A stretch of DNA of 64,000 bases from an uncultured Lachnospiraceae bacterium (GTDB taxonomy: Bacteria; Bacillota; Clostridia; Lachnospirales; Lachnospiraceae), in the NCBI GenBank assembly GCA_900550235.1, contig URRQ01000007.1:4364-68363 (forward strand). The letters are read 5' to 3'. How positions within the stretch are numbered: position 1 is the stretch's first letter; every line of letters begins with the position of its first letter. Made by a program: the position numbers and the translations under genes. Under the pieces are notes generated by a model that saw only the letters and a list, made by a program, of their open reading frames with translations, was not told the DNA's origin and did not search any database. Below are positions 33,387 to 41,995 of this stretch, piece after piece.

Positions 33387-35954
33387 ATGGGACTTTTAGA
33401 AAAGATTTTCGGTACACACAGCGAAAATGAATTGAAACGAATTTATCCGATCGTCGATCATATCGAGGCATTAGAACCTCAAATGAAGGAATTGTCGGAT
33501 GCAGAATTGAAAGATAAAACAAGAGAGTTTAAAGAGAGACTTGCAAAAGGAGAAACATTGGATGACATTCTTCCGGAAGCATTTGCGGTAGTACGAGAAG
33601 CTTCTTTCCGTGTAAATCATATGCGTCATTTCCGTGTACAGTTGATTGGTGGAGTTATTTTGCATCAGGGACGTATCTCTGAGATGAAAACAGGAGAAGG
33701 TAAAACACTCGTATCGACGGCGCCGGCTTATTTGAATGCGTTGGAAGGCAAGGGAGTACATATCGTAACAGTCAATGACTACCTTGCAAAACGTGATGCT
33801 GAGTGGATGGGACGAATTCATGAATTTTTAGGATTAAAAGTTGGTGTTGTTCTTAATTCCATGGATAATGATGAACGTCGCGAAGCATACAATTGCGATA
33901 TCACATATGTTACCAACAATGAACTTGGATTTGATTATCTTCGTGATAACATGGTCATTTATAAAGAACAGCTTGTTCAGAGAGGCTTGCATTATGCCAT
34001 CATTGATGAGGTCGATTCCGTATTGATCGATGAGGCAAGAACTCCGCTTATCATTTCCGGACAGAGTGGAAAGTCAACAAAATTATACGAAGCTTGCGAT
34101 ATTCTTGCAAGACAGCTGATCAAAGGTGAGGCAAGCGGCGAATTTTCCAAGATGAATGCGATCATGGGAGAGGAAATCGAAGAAACCGGAGATTTCATTG
34201 TAAATGAAAAGGAAAAGAACGTCAGCTTAACAGAAGATGGTGTGAAAAAGGTTGAGAAGTTCTTCCATATTGAAAACCTTGCAGATCCGGATAATCTCGA
34301 GATTCAGCATAATATTGTTCTTGCATTAAGAGCACATAATTTGATGTTCCGTGATCAGGATTATGTAGTTACTCCTGAAGGCGAAGTTATGATCGTCGAT
34401 GAGTTTACAGGACGTATTATGCCGGGCCGTCGTTACTCTGACGGATTACATCAGGCAATCGAAGCAAAAGAACATGTGAAAGTAAGACGCGAAAGCAAGA
34501 CGCTTGCAACGATCACATTCCAGAACTTATTTAACAAGTTTGATAAAAAATGTGGTATGACAGGTACTGCTCTTACAGAAGAAAAAGAATTCCGTGATAT
34601 TTATGGAATGGATGTTGTTGAGATTCCAACAAACGTACCGGTACAGAGAATTGACATGGATGATGCAGTGTATAAAACTCAGGCAGAAAAATTCCGTGCG
34701 GTTGTAGAGGAAGTGAAAAAAGCTCATGAAAAAGGACAACCGGTTCTTGTTGGTACGATTACAATTGAGACTTCTGAACTATTAAGTAAAATGCTGAAGA
34801 AAGAAGGAATCCATCATAACGTATTGAATGCGAAATTCCATGAAATGGAAGCGGAAATCGTCGCACAGGCAGGACAGCATGGAGCAGTTACGATTGCGAC
34901 AAACATGGCAGGACGTGGTACGGATATCAAATTGGACGATGATGCAAAAGCAGCAGGCGGTCTTAAAATTATTGGTACAGAGCGTCATGAATCAAGACGT
35001 ATCGACAATCAGCTTCGTGGACGTGCCGGACGTCAGGGAGATCCGGGAGAATCCAGATTCTATATTTCTTTGGAAGATGATCTGATGAGACTGTTCGGTT
35101 CAGAACGATTGATGAGCGTATTTAACACATTAGGCGTGGAAGACGGAGAGCAGATTGAACATAAGATGCTTTCCAATGCGATTGAAAAAGCGCAGAAGAA
35201 GATTGAAAGCAACAACTTTGGTATTCGTAAAAACCTCTTGGAGTATGACCAGGTTATGAATGAACAAAGAGAGATCATTTACGAAGAAAGACGTCGTGTG
35301 TTGGATGGAGAAAGTATGAGAGATTCCATCTATCATATGATTACGGAATATGTGGAAAATGTAGTAGATGCCAATATTTCACCGGATTTAGACTCTGATG
35401 AATGGGATCTCGGAACATTGGAACGAGAACTTTGTGCAACCATTCCTCTGAACTTTGTGACACCGGATGAAGTAAAGAATATGCAGCAGAAAGAATTGAA
35501 GCATATTTTGAAAGAACGAGCAGTAAAAGCATATGAGGAAAAAGAAGCAGAATTCCCAGAGGCAGAGCATTTACGTGAGATTGAACGTGTTATTTTATTG
35601 AAAGTCATTGATGCAAAATGGATGGATCATATTGATGACATGGATCAGCTCCGTCAGGGAATCGGTTTGCAGGCTTATGGACAGAAAGATCCTCTGGTTG
35701 AGTACAAGATGTTAGGGTATGATATGTTTGGTGCAATGACCAATGCAATTGCGGAGGATACAGTAAGACTTCTTCTTCATATTAAAGTTGAGCAGAAGGT
35801 AGAAAGAGAACAAGTTGCAAAAGTAACGGGAACAAATAAGGATGATAGTGTAGCTCAGGCACCAAAGAAACGTGAAGAAAAGAAAGTTTATCCAAACGAT
35901 CCATGCCCATGTGGAAGCGGCAAGAAATATAAACAATGTTGTGGACGCAAATAA
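33387..35954 (+). CDS. secA: Preprotein translocase ATPase SecA
   Basis: The 855-residue motor drives secretory proteins through SecYEG. The DEAD motor carries Walker A MKTGEGKT (about 101-108), DEVDSVLIDEARTPL (about 207) and NMAGRGTDIKL in the second motor domain. The preprotein-crosslinking, wing and scaffold regions follow. The C-terminal zinc site CPCGSGKKYKQCC (last 20 residues) binds SecB-like partners or phospholipid. The length is typical for Clostridia. A strong AAGGAG precedes the ATG. prfB begins 18 bases after its stop, a conserved secA-prfB pairing. Confidence 0.97.
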   Translation: MGLLEKIFGTHSENELKRIYPIVDHIEALEPQMKELSDAELKDKTREFKERLAKGETLDDILPEAFAVVREASFRVNHMRHFRVQLIGGVILHQGRISEMKTGEGKTLVSTAPAYLNALEGKGVHIVTVNDYLAKRDAEWMGRIHEFLGLKVGVVLNSMDNDERREAYNCDITYVTNNELGFDYLRDNMVIYKEQLVQRGLHYAIIDEVDSVLIDEARTPLIISGQSGKSTKLYEACDILARQLIKGEASGEFSKMNAIMGEEIEETGDFIVNEKEKNVSLTEDGVKKVEKFFHIENLADPDNLEIQHNIVLALRAHNLMFRDQDYVVTPEGEVMIVDEFTGRIMPGRRYSDGLHQAIEAKEHVKVRRESKTLATITFQNLFNKFDKKCGMTGTALTEEKEFRDIYGMDVVEIPTNVPVQRIDMDDAVYKTQAEKFRAVVEEVKKAHEKGQPVLVGTITIETSELLSKMLKKEGIHHNVLNAKFHEMEAEIVAQAGQHGAVTIATNMAGRGTDIKLDDDAKAAGGLKIIGTERHESRRIDNQLRGRAGRQGDPGESRFYISLEDDLMRLFGSERLMSVFNTLGVEDGEQIEHKMLSNAIEKAQKKIESNNFGIRKNLLEYDQVMNEQREIIYEERRRVLDGESMRDSIYHMITEYVENVVDANISPDLDSDEWDLGTLERELCATIPLNFVTPDEVKNMQQKELKHILKERAVKAYEEKEAEFPEAEHLREIERVILLKVIDAKWMDHIDDMDQLRQGIGLQAYGQKDPLVEYKMLGYDMFGAMTNAIAEDTVRLLLHIKVEQKVEREQVAKVTGTNKDDSVAQAPKKREEKKVYPNDPCPCGSGKKYKQCCGRK

Positions 35955-35972
35955 TAGTAAAGAGGTGAGACT

Positions 35973-37086
35973 GTGGTTGAATTAGACCAGTTCAGAAGTA
36001 CATTGAACACATACGAAAGACCATTGGAAGAACTGAGGGATTCACTTTGACCTTCCAGGGAAAAGGGAGCGTATAGAGGAATTACAGAAAAAGACAGAAG
36101 AAGCAGGGTTTTGGGAAATGGGAGAGCTACCCCAACGTGTGATGCGGGAAATGAAAGGACTGCAAAATACGGTAGATACCGGGGAAGCCTTGTTTACAGA
36201 GTATGAAGATATCAAGATGCTGATTGAGATGGCCTATGAAGAAGAGGATGACAGTATAATAGGAGAATTGAGAAAAGAAATCCGTCGCTTTGAAAAACAA
36301 TTCGAAGAAATTCGAATCAGTACACTTTTGTGTGGTCCTTATGATAAGGACCATGCAATCGTGACGCTTCATGCAGGAGCCGGAGGAACCGATTCTTGTG
36401 ATTGGGCAACAATGCTTTATCGTATGTATAATCGTTGGGCTGAAAAGAAAGGTTTCTCTATTACGGTGTTGGATTATATTGATGGAGATATCACAGGAAT
36501 TAAAGGTGTTACGTTTGAAGTGAATGGAGAGAATGCCTATGGATATTTAAAATCCGAAAAAGGTGTGCATAGACTTGTGCGCATTTCTCCATTTAATTCT
36601 GCCGGAAAGAGGCAGACATCTTTTGTGTCTTGTGACGTGATTCCGGATATTGAAGATGATATTGACATTGAGATCAATGAAGATGAGTTGAAGATAGACA
36701 CATATCGGGCAAGCGGAGCGGGAGGACAGCATGTCAATAAAACGTCGTCTGCGATACGCATTACTCATCTTCCGACAGGGATTGTTGTACAATGTCAAAA
36801 TGAAAGATCTCAGCATCATAACAAAGAGAAAGCAATGCAGATGTTGAAATCAAAGCTGTATTTAATGAAGCAACAAGAACAGGCAGAAAAAATGTCGGAT
36901 ATTCGTGGAGAGATAAAAGAAATAGGATTCGGAAGTCAGATCCGTTCTTATGTGATGCATCCATATACATTAGTAAAGGATCATCGAACAAATGAAGAAA
37001 ACGGGAATGTGACTGCAGTTCTGGATGGAGAACTGGATCCGTTTATCAACGCATATTTGAAAACATGCAATGGAGGCGGAGAGTAA
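35973..37086 (+). CDS. prfB: Peptide chain release factor 2, programmed +1 frameshift
   Basis: RF2 recognises UAA and UGA. The gene starts with GTG at 35973 after GAGGTGA. It encodes 25 codons (VELDQFRSTL...RDSL) and reaches the in-frame UGA at 36048-36050 in the classic slip site CTT TGA C. A +1 shift continues the protein from 36049 (GAC CTT CCA) to 37086. An internal Shine-Dalgarno-like CTGAGGG lies just upstream. The rest shows the SPF anticodon-like motif (RISPFNSAGKRQTSF), the GGQ motif (SGAGGQHVNKT) and a normal length. The recoding lets RF2 limit its own synthesis. The mature product is about 371 residues. Confidence 0.95.
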
Positions 37087-37109
37087 AAATCAGTTGGAAG
37101 GAGAACGTC

Positions 37110-37550
37110 ATGGATCATACAAAATATTATGTAGTTAAGAAAAAGGCAGTTCCTGAAGTACTTCTTAAAGTGGTAGAAGTAAAACGTCTGCTTGCTGCTG
37201 AACGGAATATTACGATTCAGGAAGCGGCAGATCGAATTGGAATCAGTCGAAGTTCTTTCTACAAATATAAAGATGATATTTTCCCATTTCATGAAAATGA
37301 AAAAGGGCAGACGATTACATTAGCTATCCAAATGGATGATGTGCCGGGGCTTCTTGCAGAAATTTTAAAAGAGGTTGCAAGTTATCGGGCGAATATATTA
37401 ACCATTCATCAAAGTATTCCACTAAATGGAGTGGCAACAATTACGCTAAGTGTTGAGATTCTTTCCACAACAGGGAATATTTCTGAAATGGTAAATGAAA
37501 TAGAGATGAATGAAGGAGTACATTACTTAAAGATAGTAGGCAGGGAGTGA
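37110..37550 (+). CDS. ACT-domain regulator (UPF0735/PheB type)
   Basis: The 146-residue product has a short N-terminal helix-turn-helix-like segment (ITIQEAADRIGISRSSFYKY, about residues 33-52) and a C-terminal ACT domain (DVPGLLAEILKEVASYRANILTIHQ) that usually binds an amino acid. The family is annotated UPF0735 or PheB in Firmicutes. It lies between prfB and hom and is only five bases from hom, which suggests that it senses threonine, methionine or another aspartate-family product. The start follows GGAAGGAG. Confidence 0.85.
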   Translation: MDHTKYYVVKKKAVPEVLLKVVEVKRLLAAERNITIQEAADRIGISRSSFYKYKDDIFPFHENEKGQTITLAIQMDDVPGLLAEILKEVASYRANILTIHQSIPLNGVATITLSVEILSTTGNISEMVNEIEMNEGVHYLKIVGRE

Positions 37551-37555
37551 GAAGA

Positions 37556-38773
37556 ATGGCGAAAGTCGCAGTATTAGGGTACGGAACAGTAGGATCCGGA
37601 GTTGTGGAAGTGTTGAATACCAACAAAGATCTTATTAAAGAACGGGCTTTAGAAGAAATATCAATTCGATATGTGCTTGATTTGAAAGAGTTTCCGGGAA
37701 CTCCGGTAGAAAAATTGATCGTACATGATTTTGAACAGATTGTAAATGATGAAGAAGTAGATGTTGTTGTAGAAGTAATGGGTGGAATAGAACCTGCGAA
37801 CACATTTGTGAGACGTTCGTTGGAAGCAGGAAAGAGTGTAGTTACTTCCAATAAAGCTCTTGTGGCAAAACACGGGGCAGAACTTTTGAAGACAGCAAAA
37901 GAACATCAGGTAAACTTTCTGTTTGAAGCCAGTGTAGGGGGAGGAATCCCGATCATACGCTCATTAAATAATGCGTTGACAGGGGATGAAATTGAAGAAA
38001 TTACAGGAATCTTAAATGGAACAACAAACTATATGATGACAAAAATGTTCTATGATGGAGCCGATTATAATGAGGTGTTAAAAGAAGCGCAGGATAATGG
38101 ATATGCAGAGCGTAATCCGGAAGCGGATGTGGAAGGATATGATGCATGCCGTAAAATCGCAATTCTTTCTTCTATCATTTCCGGGAAATATGTGGATTTC
38201 GAGGAAATTTATACAGAAGGTATTACAAGGATGACAGTTCGAGACATTCTGTATGCAAAGAAGATGGGAATGACGATCAAACTTCTCGCTTCTGCAAAAC
38301 GTGAAGATGACTGTGTGAGCGCAATTGTAGCTCCGTTTCTTTTACTGCCATCTCACCCTCTTTACAATATTGACGGAGTGTTTAACTCTGTATTTGTAAA
38401 AGGAAATATGCTGGGGGACGCTATGTTCTATGGAAGCGGCGCAGGAAAACTTCCGACAGCAAGCGCAGTTGTCGGGGATATTGTGGACGTAGTGAAAAAC
38501 AAAGGGCGTAATGTAATGGCTTCCTGGACAGAAGAAAAGCTGGAGTTGAAGAGCAAAGGAGATACGAAACGTAAGTTCTTTGTGAGAATGTCAGGAGACA
38601 AGGAAGAATTACTTTCGAAAGTAGAAGCGGCGTTCGGTCCGGTTACGGTTATTACTTTAAAGGATGTGACAGATGAATTCGGTTTTGTAACAGGGCGAAT
38701 CAAGGAAAGTATCTATAAGGCAATGGCAGCCGGATTCTCGAATATTCTTCAGATGATACGAGTGGAAGAATAA
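37556..38773 (+). CDS. hom: Homoserine dehydrogenase
   Basis: The 405-residue product reduces aspartate semialdehyde to homoserine, the branch to threonine and methionine. The NAD(P)-binding start VAVLGYGTVGSGVVEVL, the catalytic region with VVTSNKALVAKHG, EASVGGGIPII, and GILNGTTNYMMTKM are present. A C-terminal ACT domain (KRKFFVRMSGDKEELLSKVE) should give feedback inhibition. ATG 37556 follows AGGGAG; the ACT-regulator stop lies just five bases before. lysC follows, so this cluster controls carbon flow from aspartate. Confidence 0.96.
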   Translation: MAKVAVLGYGTVGSGVVEVLNTNKDLIKERALEEISIRYVLDLKEFPGTPVEKLIVHDFEQIVNDEEVDVVVEVMGGIEPANTFVRRSLEAGKSVVTSNKALVAKHGAELLKTAKEHQVNFLFEASVGGGIPIIRSLNNALTGDEIEEITGILNGTTNYMMTKMFYDGADYNEVLKEAQDNGYAERNPEADVEGYDACRKIAILSSIISGKYVDFEEIYTEGITRMTVRDILYAKKMGMTIKLLASAKREDDCVSAIVAPFLLLPSHPLYNIDGVFNSVFVKGNMLGDAMFYGSGAGKLPTASAVVGDIVDVVKNKGRNVMASWTEEKLELKSKGDTKRKFFVRMSGDKEELLSKVEAAFGPVTVITLKDVTDEFGFVTGRIKESIYKAMAAGFSNILQMIRVEE

Positions 38774-38829
38774 GAGAAGATGCATATGATAAAATAGACA
38801 GTACAAAGGTAAGCAGACAGGAGGAAACT

Positions 38830-40035
38830 ATGCTATATGTAAAAAAATTTGGCGGAAGTTCCGTTGCGAATAAACAAAGAATTTTTAATGTGGCGCAAAG
38901 ATGTGCGGAAGATTATAGAAAAGGGCATGATGTAGTCGTGGTACTTTCTGCTATGGGAGATACGACAGATGAACTTTTAAGAAAAGCGGAAGAGATCAAC
39001 CCGAAAGCAACAAAAAGGGAGCTGGATATGCTTCTCACAACAGGAGAACAGGTATCGGTTTCATTGATGGCGATGGCGTTTCAATCTATGGGAATTCCGG
39101 CGATTTCGCTGAATGCATTTCAGGTATCCATGCAGTCCACATCGAAATATGGGAATGCAAGATTTAAAAGAATCGATACAGACCGTATCACACATGAACT
39201 TGAGAACCGTAAGATTGTCGTAGTGACAGGATTTCAAGGCATCAACAAATATGATGATTATACAACTCTTGGAAGAGGAGGATCCGATACAACAGCGGTT
39301 GCTTTGGCCGCAGTACTTCATGCCGATGTGTGTGAGATTTTTACAGATGTAGACGGCGTGTATACAGCAGATCCGAGAGTCGTGAAAAATGCAAGAAAAC
39401 TAAAAGAGATTACATACGATGAGATGTTAGAATTGGCAACACTTGGAGCAAAAGTTCTCCACAACCGTTCTGTCGAGATGGCGAAAAAATACGGAGTGAC
39501 GCTGATTGTTCGTTCCAGCCTTACAAATGAAGAAGGAACGGTAGTGAAGGAGGTAGTAAAAATGGAAAAAATGTTGATCACAGGTGTGGCAGCCGATAAA
39601 AATACAGCTAGAGTATCTGCAATAGGATTAAAGGATGAGCCTGGTATTGCGTTCCGATTATTCCATACGCTTTCCAAAAATAACATCAACGTAGATATTA
39701 TTCTTCAGTCTGTAGGACGAGATGGAACAAAGGACATTTCCTTTACTGTTTCTCAGGATGATTTGGAAGCAACATTAGAACTATTGGAAGAAAAGAAAGA
39801 AGTTCTTACAATTCAGGATATTACTTATAACGAAAAGGTAGCTAAAATATCTGTAGTTGGAGCAGGTATGATGAGCAATCCGGGTGTTGCTGCAAAAATG
39901 TTTGAATCATTATATAATTCAAGAATCAACATTAATATGATTTCTACATCAGAAATTCGAATCACAGTCCTTGTTGATGAAAAAGAAACAGACCGTGCAC
40001 TAAATGCAGTTCACGAAGGATTTAATGTAGAATAG
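38830..40035 (+). CDS. lysC: Aspartate kinase
   Basis: The 401-residue product phosphorylates aspartate, the entry step to lysine, threonine and methionine. It begins LYVKKFGGSSVANKQRI with the Lys and GGSS nucleotide site. TLGRGGSDTTAVALAA and FTDVDGVYTADPR lie in the kinase domain. Two ACT domains occupy the last 130 residues (DEPGIAFRLFHTLSKNNINVD, partly quoted, and SVVGAGMMSNPGVAAKMF) and normally bind lysine or threonine as inhibitors. An internal GTG/ATG near codon 240 could give the separate beta subunit seen in Bacillus type II kinases. AGGAGG lies before the ATG. Confidence 0.95.
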   Translation: MLYVKKFGGSSVANKQRIFNVAQRCAEDYRKGHDVVVVLSAMGDTTDELLRKAEEINPKATKRELDMLLTTGEQVSVSLMAMAFQSMGIPAISLNAFQVSMQSTSKYGNARFKRIDTDRITHELENRKIVVVTGFQGINKYDDYTTLGRGGSDTTAVALAAVLHADVCEIFTDVDGVYTADPRVVKNARKLKEITYDEMLELATLGAKVLHNRSVEMAKKYGVTLIVRSSLTNEEGTVVKEVVKMEKMLITGVAADKNTARVSAIGLKDEPGIAFRLFHTLSKNNINVDIILQSVGRDGTKDISFTVSQDDLEATLELLEEKKEVLTIQDITYNEKVAKISVVGAGMMSNPGVAAKMFESLYNSRININMISTSEIRITVLVDEKETDRALNAVHEGFNVE

Positions 40036-40049
40036 GATAAAAAAACAGA

Positions 40050-40083
40050 GGACGTTTCTCAAAAGAGAAACGTCCGTTTTGTT
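40050..40083 (+). terminator. Intrinsic terminator after lysC
   Basis: An 11-bp stem (GGACGTTTCTC/GAGAAACGTCC, loop AAAA) is followed by GTTTTGTTT. It also faces the convergent CYTH gene. Confidence 0.85.
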
Positions 40084-40097
40084 TAGAGAAGAGGGGA

Positions 40098-40541
40098 TTA
40101 AAGTTTGCTCAAATTTGAATTGTGATATTGGGTAGAGAACGTGACGTCTTCGCCGAACCAGGCAGGAGGAAGAAATGCATTGGCAAGTTCTTCGCTTGGG
40201 AATTCCACTTCAGCAAGCAATAAGGGAGCAAGGTCATTGTGGAATACATCCAATTCAATGGTTAGTTTTTTATCGAATGGAATCAAATAACGGGTTTTGG
40301 AGATGATGCGTCCGTCAACTTTTTGCTTTAAATGTTCATAAGAATCTTTGGTAAGCGGGAGAGTATGTTCTTCCCGAACCATGAGACCTTTGCTTTTGTA
40401 TGTTAATTCGTAGTTATCGTTGTCCTTTCGAATACGTATGACAGGCTCGGTACAAAGATACCCTTGTTCCAATTCTCGTTTGGAATACTTTTCAAGATCC
40501 TGTGGCAGTTCTTTGATCAAATATTTACGTTCAATTTCCAT
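40098..40541 (-). CDS. CYTH domain protein (triphosphate tunnel enzyme family)
   Basis: The 147-residue product starts with the CYTH signature ExExK (MEIERKYLI) and continues with alternating charged strands typical of the tunnel fold (RIRKDNDNYELTYKSKG, KTRYLIPF, TIELDVFHND, LAEVEFPSEE). Bacterial CYTH proteins act as inorganic triphosphatases, thiamine triphosphatases or occasionally class IV adenylate cyclases; the metal-binding Glu residues are in place. It has its own promoter and lies divergent to the DJ-1 gene. Confidence 0.85.
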   Translation of the reverse strand: MEIERKYLIKELPQDLEKYSKRELEQGYLCTEPVIRIRKDNDNYELTYKSKGLMVREEHTLPLTKDSYEHLKQKVDGRIISKTRYLIPFDKKLTIELDVFHNDLAPLLLAEVEFPSEELANAFLPPAWFGEDVTFSTQYHNSNLSKL

Positions 40542-40564
40542 AATGTGTACCTCCGTTCAGCTTT

Positions 40565-40634
40565 ATCATAATATAGAAGGAAGAAACATGCAACCTGGAG
40601 ACGGGTTGCATTTTGGAAAAAGCTTTGATAAACT
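40565..40634. promoter_or_regulatory. Divergent promoters sharing a palindrome
   Basis: The palindrome ATGCAACC...GGTTGCAT (40588-40611) supplies both -35 boxes. On the minus strand TTGCAT (40588-40593), 17 bp and TATGAT (40565-40570) drive the CYTH gene. On the plus strand TTGCAT (40606-40611), 17 bp and TAAACT (40629-40634) drive the DJ-1 gene. Confidence 0.6.
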
Positions 40635-40672
40635 GAACATACATAAGGAGTCATAAAGAAAAGGAGACAAAT

Positions 40673-41227
40673 ATGAGTAAAAAAGTATATGTATTTCTTG
40701 CAGATGGATTTGAAGAAATTGAAGGATTGACGGTTGTAGACCTTTTGAGACGGGTGCATACAGAAGTGACGACGGTATCGATTATGAAAGAAAAATTGAT
40801 ACATGGAGCACATGGGATTGATGTATTAGCAGATGATCTGTTTGAGAATTTGAATTTTGAAGATGGGGATATGATCGTACTTCCGGGTGGACTTCCGGGG
40901 ACGACTTATTTAGGAGAACATGAAGGGCTTGTAGAGTTGATCCAAAAGTATGATCAGGAAGAAAAATATATTGCGGCAATCTGTGCGGCTCCGAGAATTT
41001 TTGGAAGATTGGGGCTTTTGGAGGGCAGAAAGGCAATTTCTTATCCGGCGATGGAGGAAGAATTAAAAGGAGCAGAAATCGTAAGAGAGCCGGTTGTCGT
41101 AGACGGCCATATCATTACAAGCAGAGGAATGGGAACTGCAATCGATTTTGCATTAAAAATGATCGCCCTGTTATTTGGAGAGGAAGAGGCTGAGGAACAG
41201 GCAGCTTCCATTGTGTATCGTGGATAA
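40673..41227 (+). CDS. DJ-1/PfpI family protein
   Basis: The 184-residue flavodoxin-like protein matches the DJ-1/ThiJ/YajL group. It opens VYVFLADGFEEIEGLTVVDLLRR with the conserved Glu, has VLPGGLPGTTYL, and the nucleophile elbow AAICAAPRIFG with the reactive Cys near residue 105. Members act as glyoxalase III, protein deglycase-like or chaperone proteins against reactive carbonyls. AAAGGAGAC precedes the ATG. The lipoprotein gene starts two bases after its stop. Confidence 0.88.
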   Translation: MSKKVYVFLADGFEEIEGLTVVDLLRRVHTEVTTVSIMKEKLIHGAHGIDVLADDLFENLNFEDGDMIVLPGGLPGTTYLGEHEGLVELIQKYDQEEKYIAAICAAPRIFGRLGLLEGRKAISYPAMEEELKGAEIVREPVVVDGHIITSRGMGTAIDFALKMIALLFGEEEAEEQAASIVYRG

Positions 41228-41228
41228 T

Positions 41229-41897
41229 ATGCGTATGAAAAAAAGAAACAGAATGAAACTGATAAGTATTCTGCTTGCAGCGCTTTTCTTATGCGGCTGT
41301 AATGAGTTCGATGCAGAGGGATATGTACAAGCCAACCTTGATGCTGTTTTTCAAGGAGAGACGGACGCTTTGATGGCATTGAAAGAAGGAAGCAAAAAGC
41401 GGGAGCTGGAACAGGAATATGAAGATCGGATTGCAGAATTTGCAGAAGGATTGACAGTTGGATTAGAAGTGTCTGAACCGATGCAGATTCGATTTAATAT
41501 ATTATGCGAAAATATTTTCCGCACCATGCGATATTCTATAGAAACAGTAGAGAAGCGTTCAAAAAATGTATACCATGTTACTGTAGAATATGAACCTTCC
41601 GATGTGTTTGTGAAATGGACGGAGTATCTGGCTGAAAATGCAGTCGATTTGAATGAACGTGCGCTGGCAGGCGAGTACCAGGGGACAGAAGAAGAGATTT
41701 TGGAGCAGATACGTTTGGATATCGCGGTGGAGTCGTTGGAATTATTGGATACGGCGATGATGAATGCAACTTATGGAGATAAGGAGCAAATTATTTTATC
41801 AGTGAAAAAGGGTGAAGATGGAGAATTTGCTATGGATGAGAAGGAAATAGCTGGTTTTATCGCAAAAATCCTGTATTTAGATGAAATTCAAGACTAG
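41229..41897 (+). CDS. Lipoprotein of unknown function
   Basis: The product of about 222 residues has a basic leader (MRMKKRNRMK), a hydrophobic core and the lipobox LCGC, giving a lipid-anchored protein. The mature part is acidic and largely helical, with a first block FDAEGYVQANLDAVFQGE that recurs in Clostridial lipoproteins (DUF5105-like, tentative). It starts two bases after the DJ-1 stop with only a weak ribosome site, which suggests coupling. ATGs at 41229 and 41235 are both possible. Confidence 0.7.
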   Translation: MRMKKRNRMKLISILLAALFLCGCNEFDAEGYVQANLDAVFQGETDALMALKEGSKKRELEQEYEDRIAEFAEGLTVGLEVSEPMQIRFNILCENIFRTMRYSIETVEKRSKNVYHVTVEYEPSDVFVKWTEYLAENAVDLNERALAGEYQGTEEEILEQIRLDIAVESLELLDTAMMNATYGDKEQIILSVKKGEDGEFAMDEKEIAGFIAKILYLDEIQD

Positions 41898-41904
41898 AAA
41901 ATAC

Positions 41905-41933
41905 TAGAAATTTGCCAAAGGTTATGCTATACT
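41905..41933 (+). promoter_or_regulatory. Probable extended -10 promoter for tig
   Basis: TGCTATACT (41925-41933) forms an extended -10 box. The -35 region at 41905-41910 (TAGAAA) is a weak match. Confidence 0.4.
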
Positions 41934-41995
41934 GTTTGAATGAGTGCATAGAAGATAAGCCTAAGGACTTTTCTAATATAAGGAGGAAAACAAAA

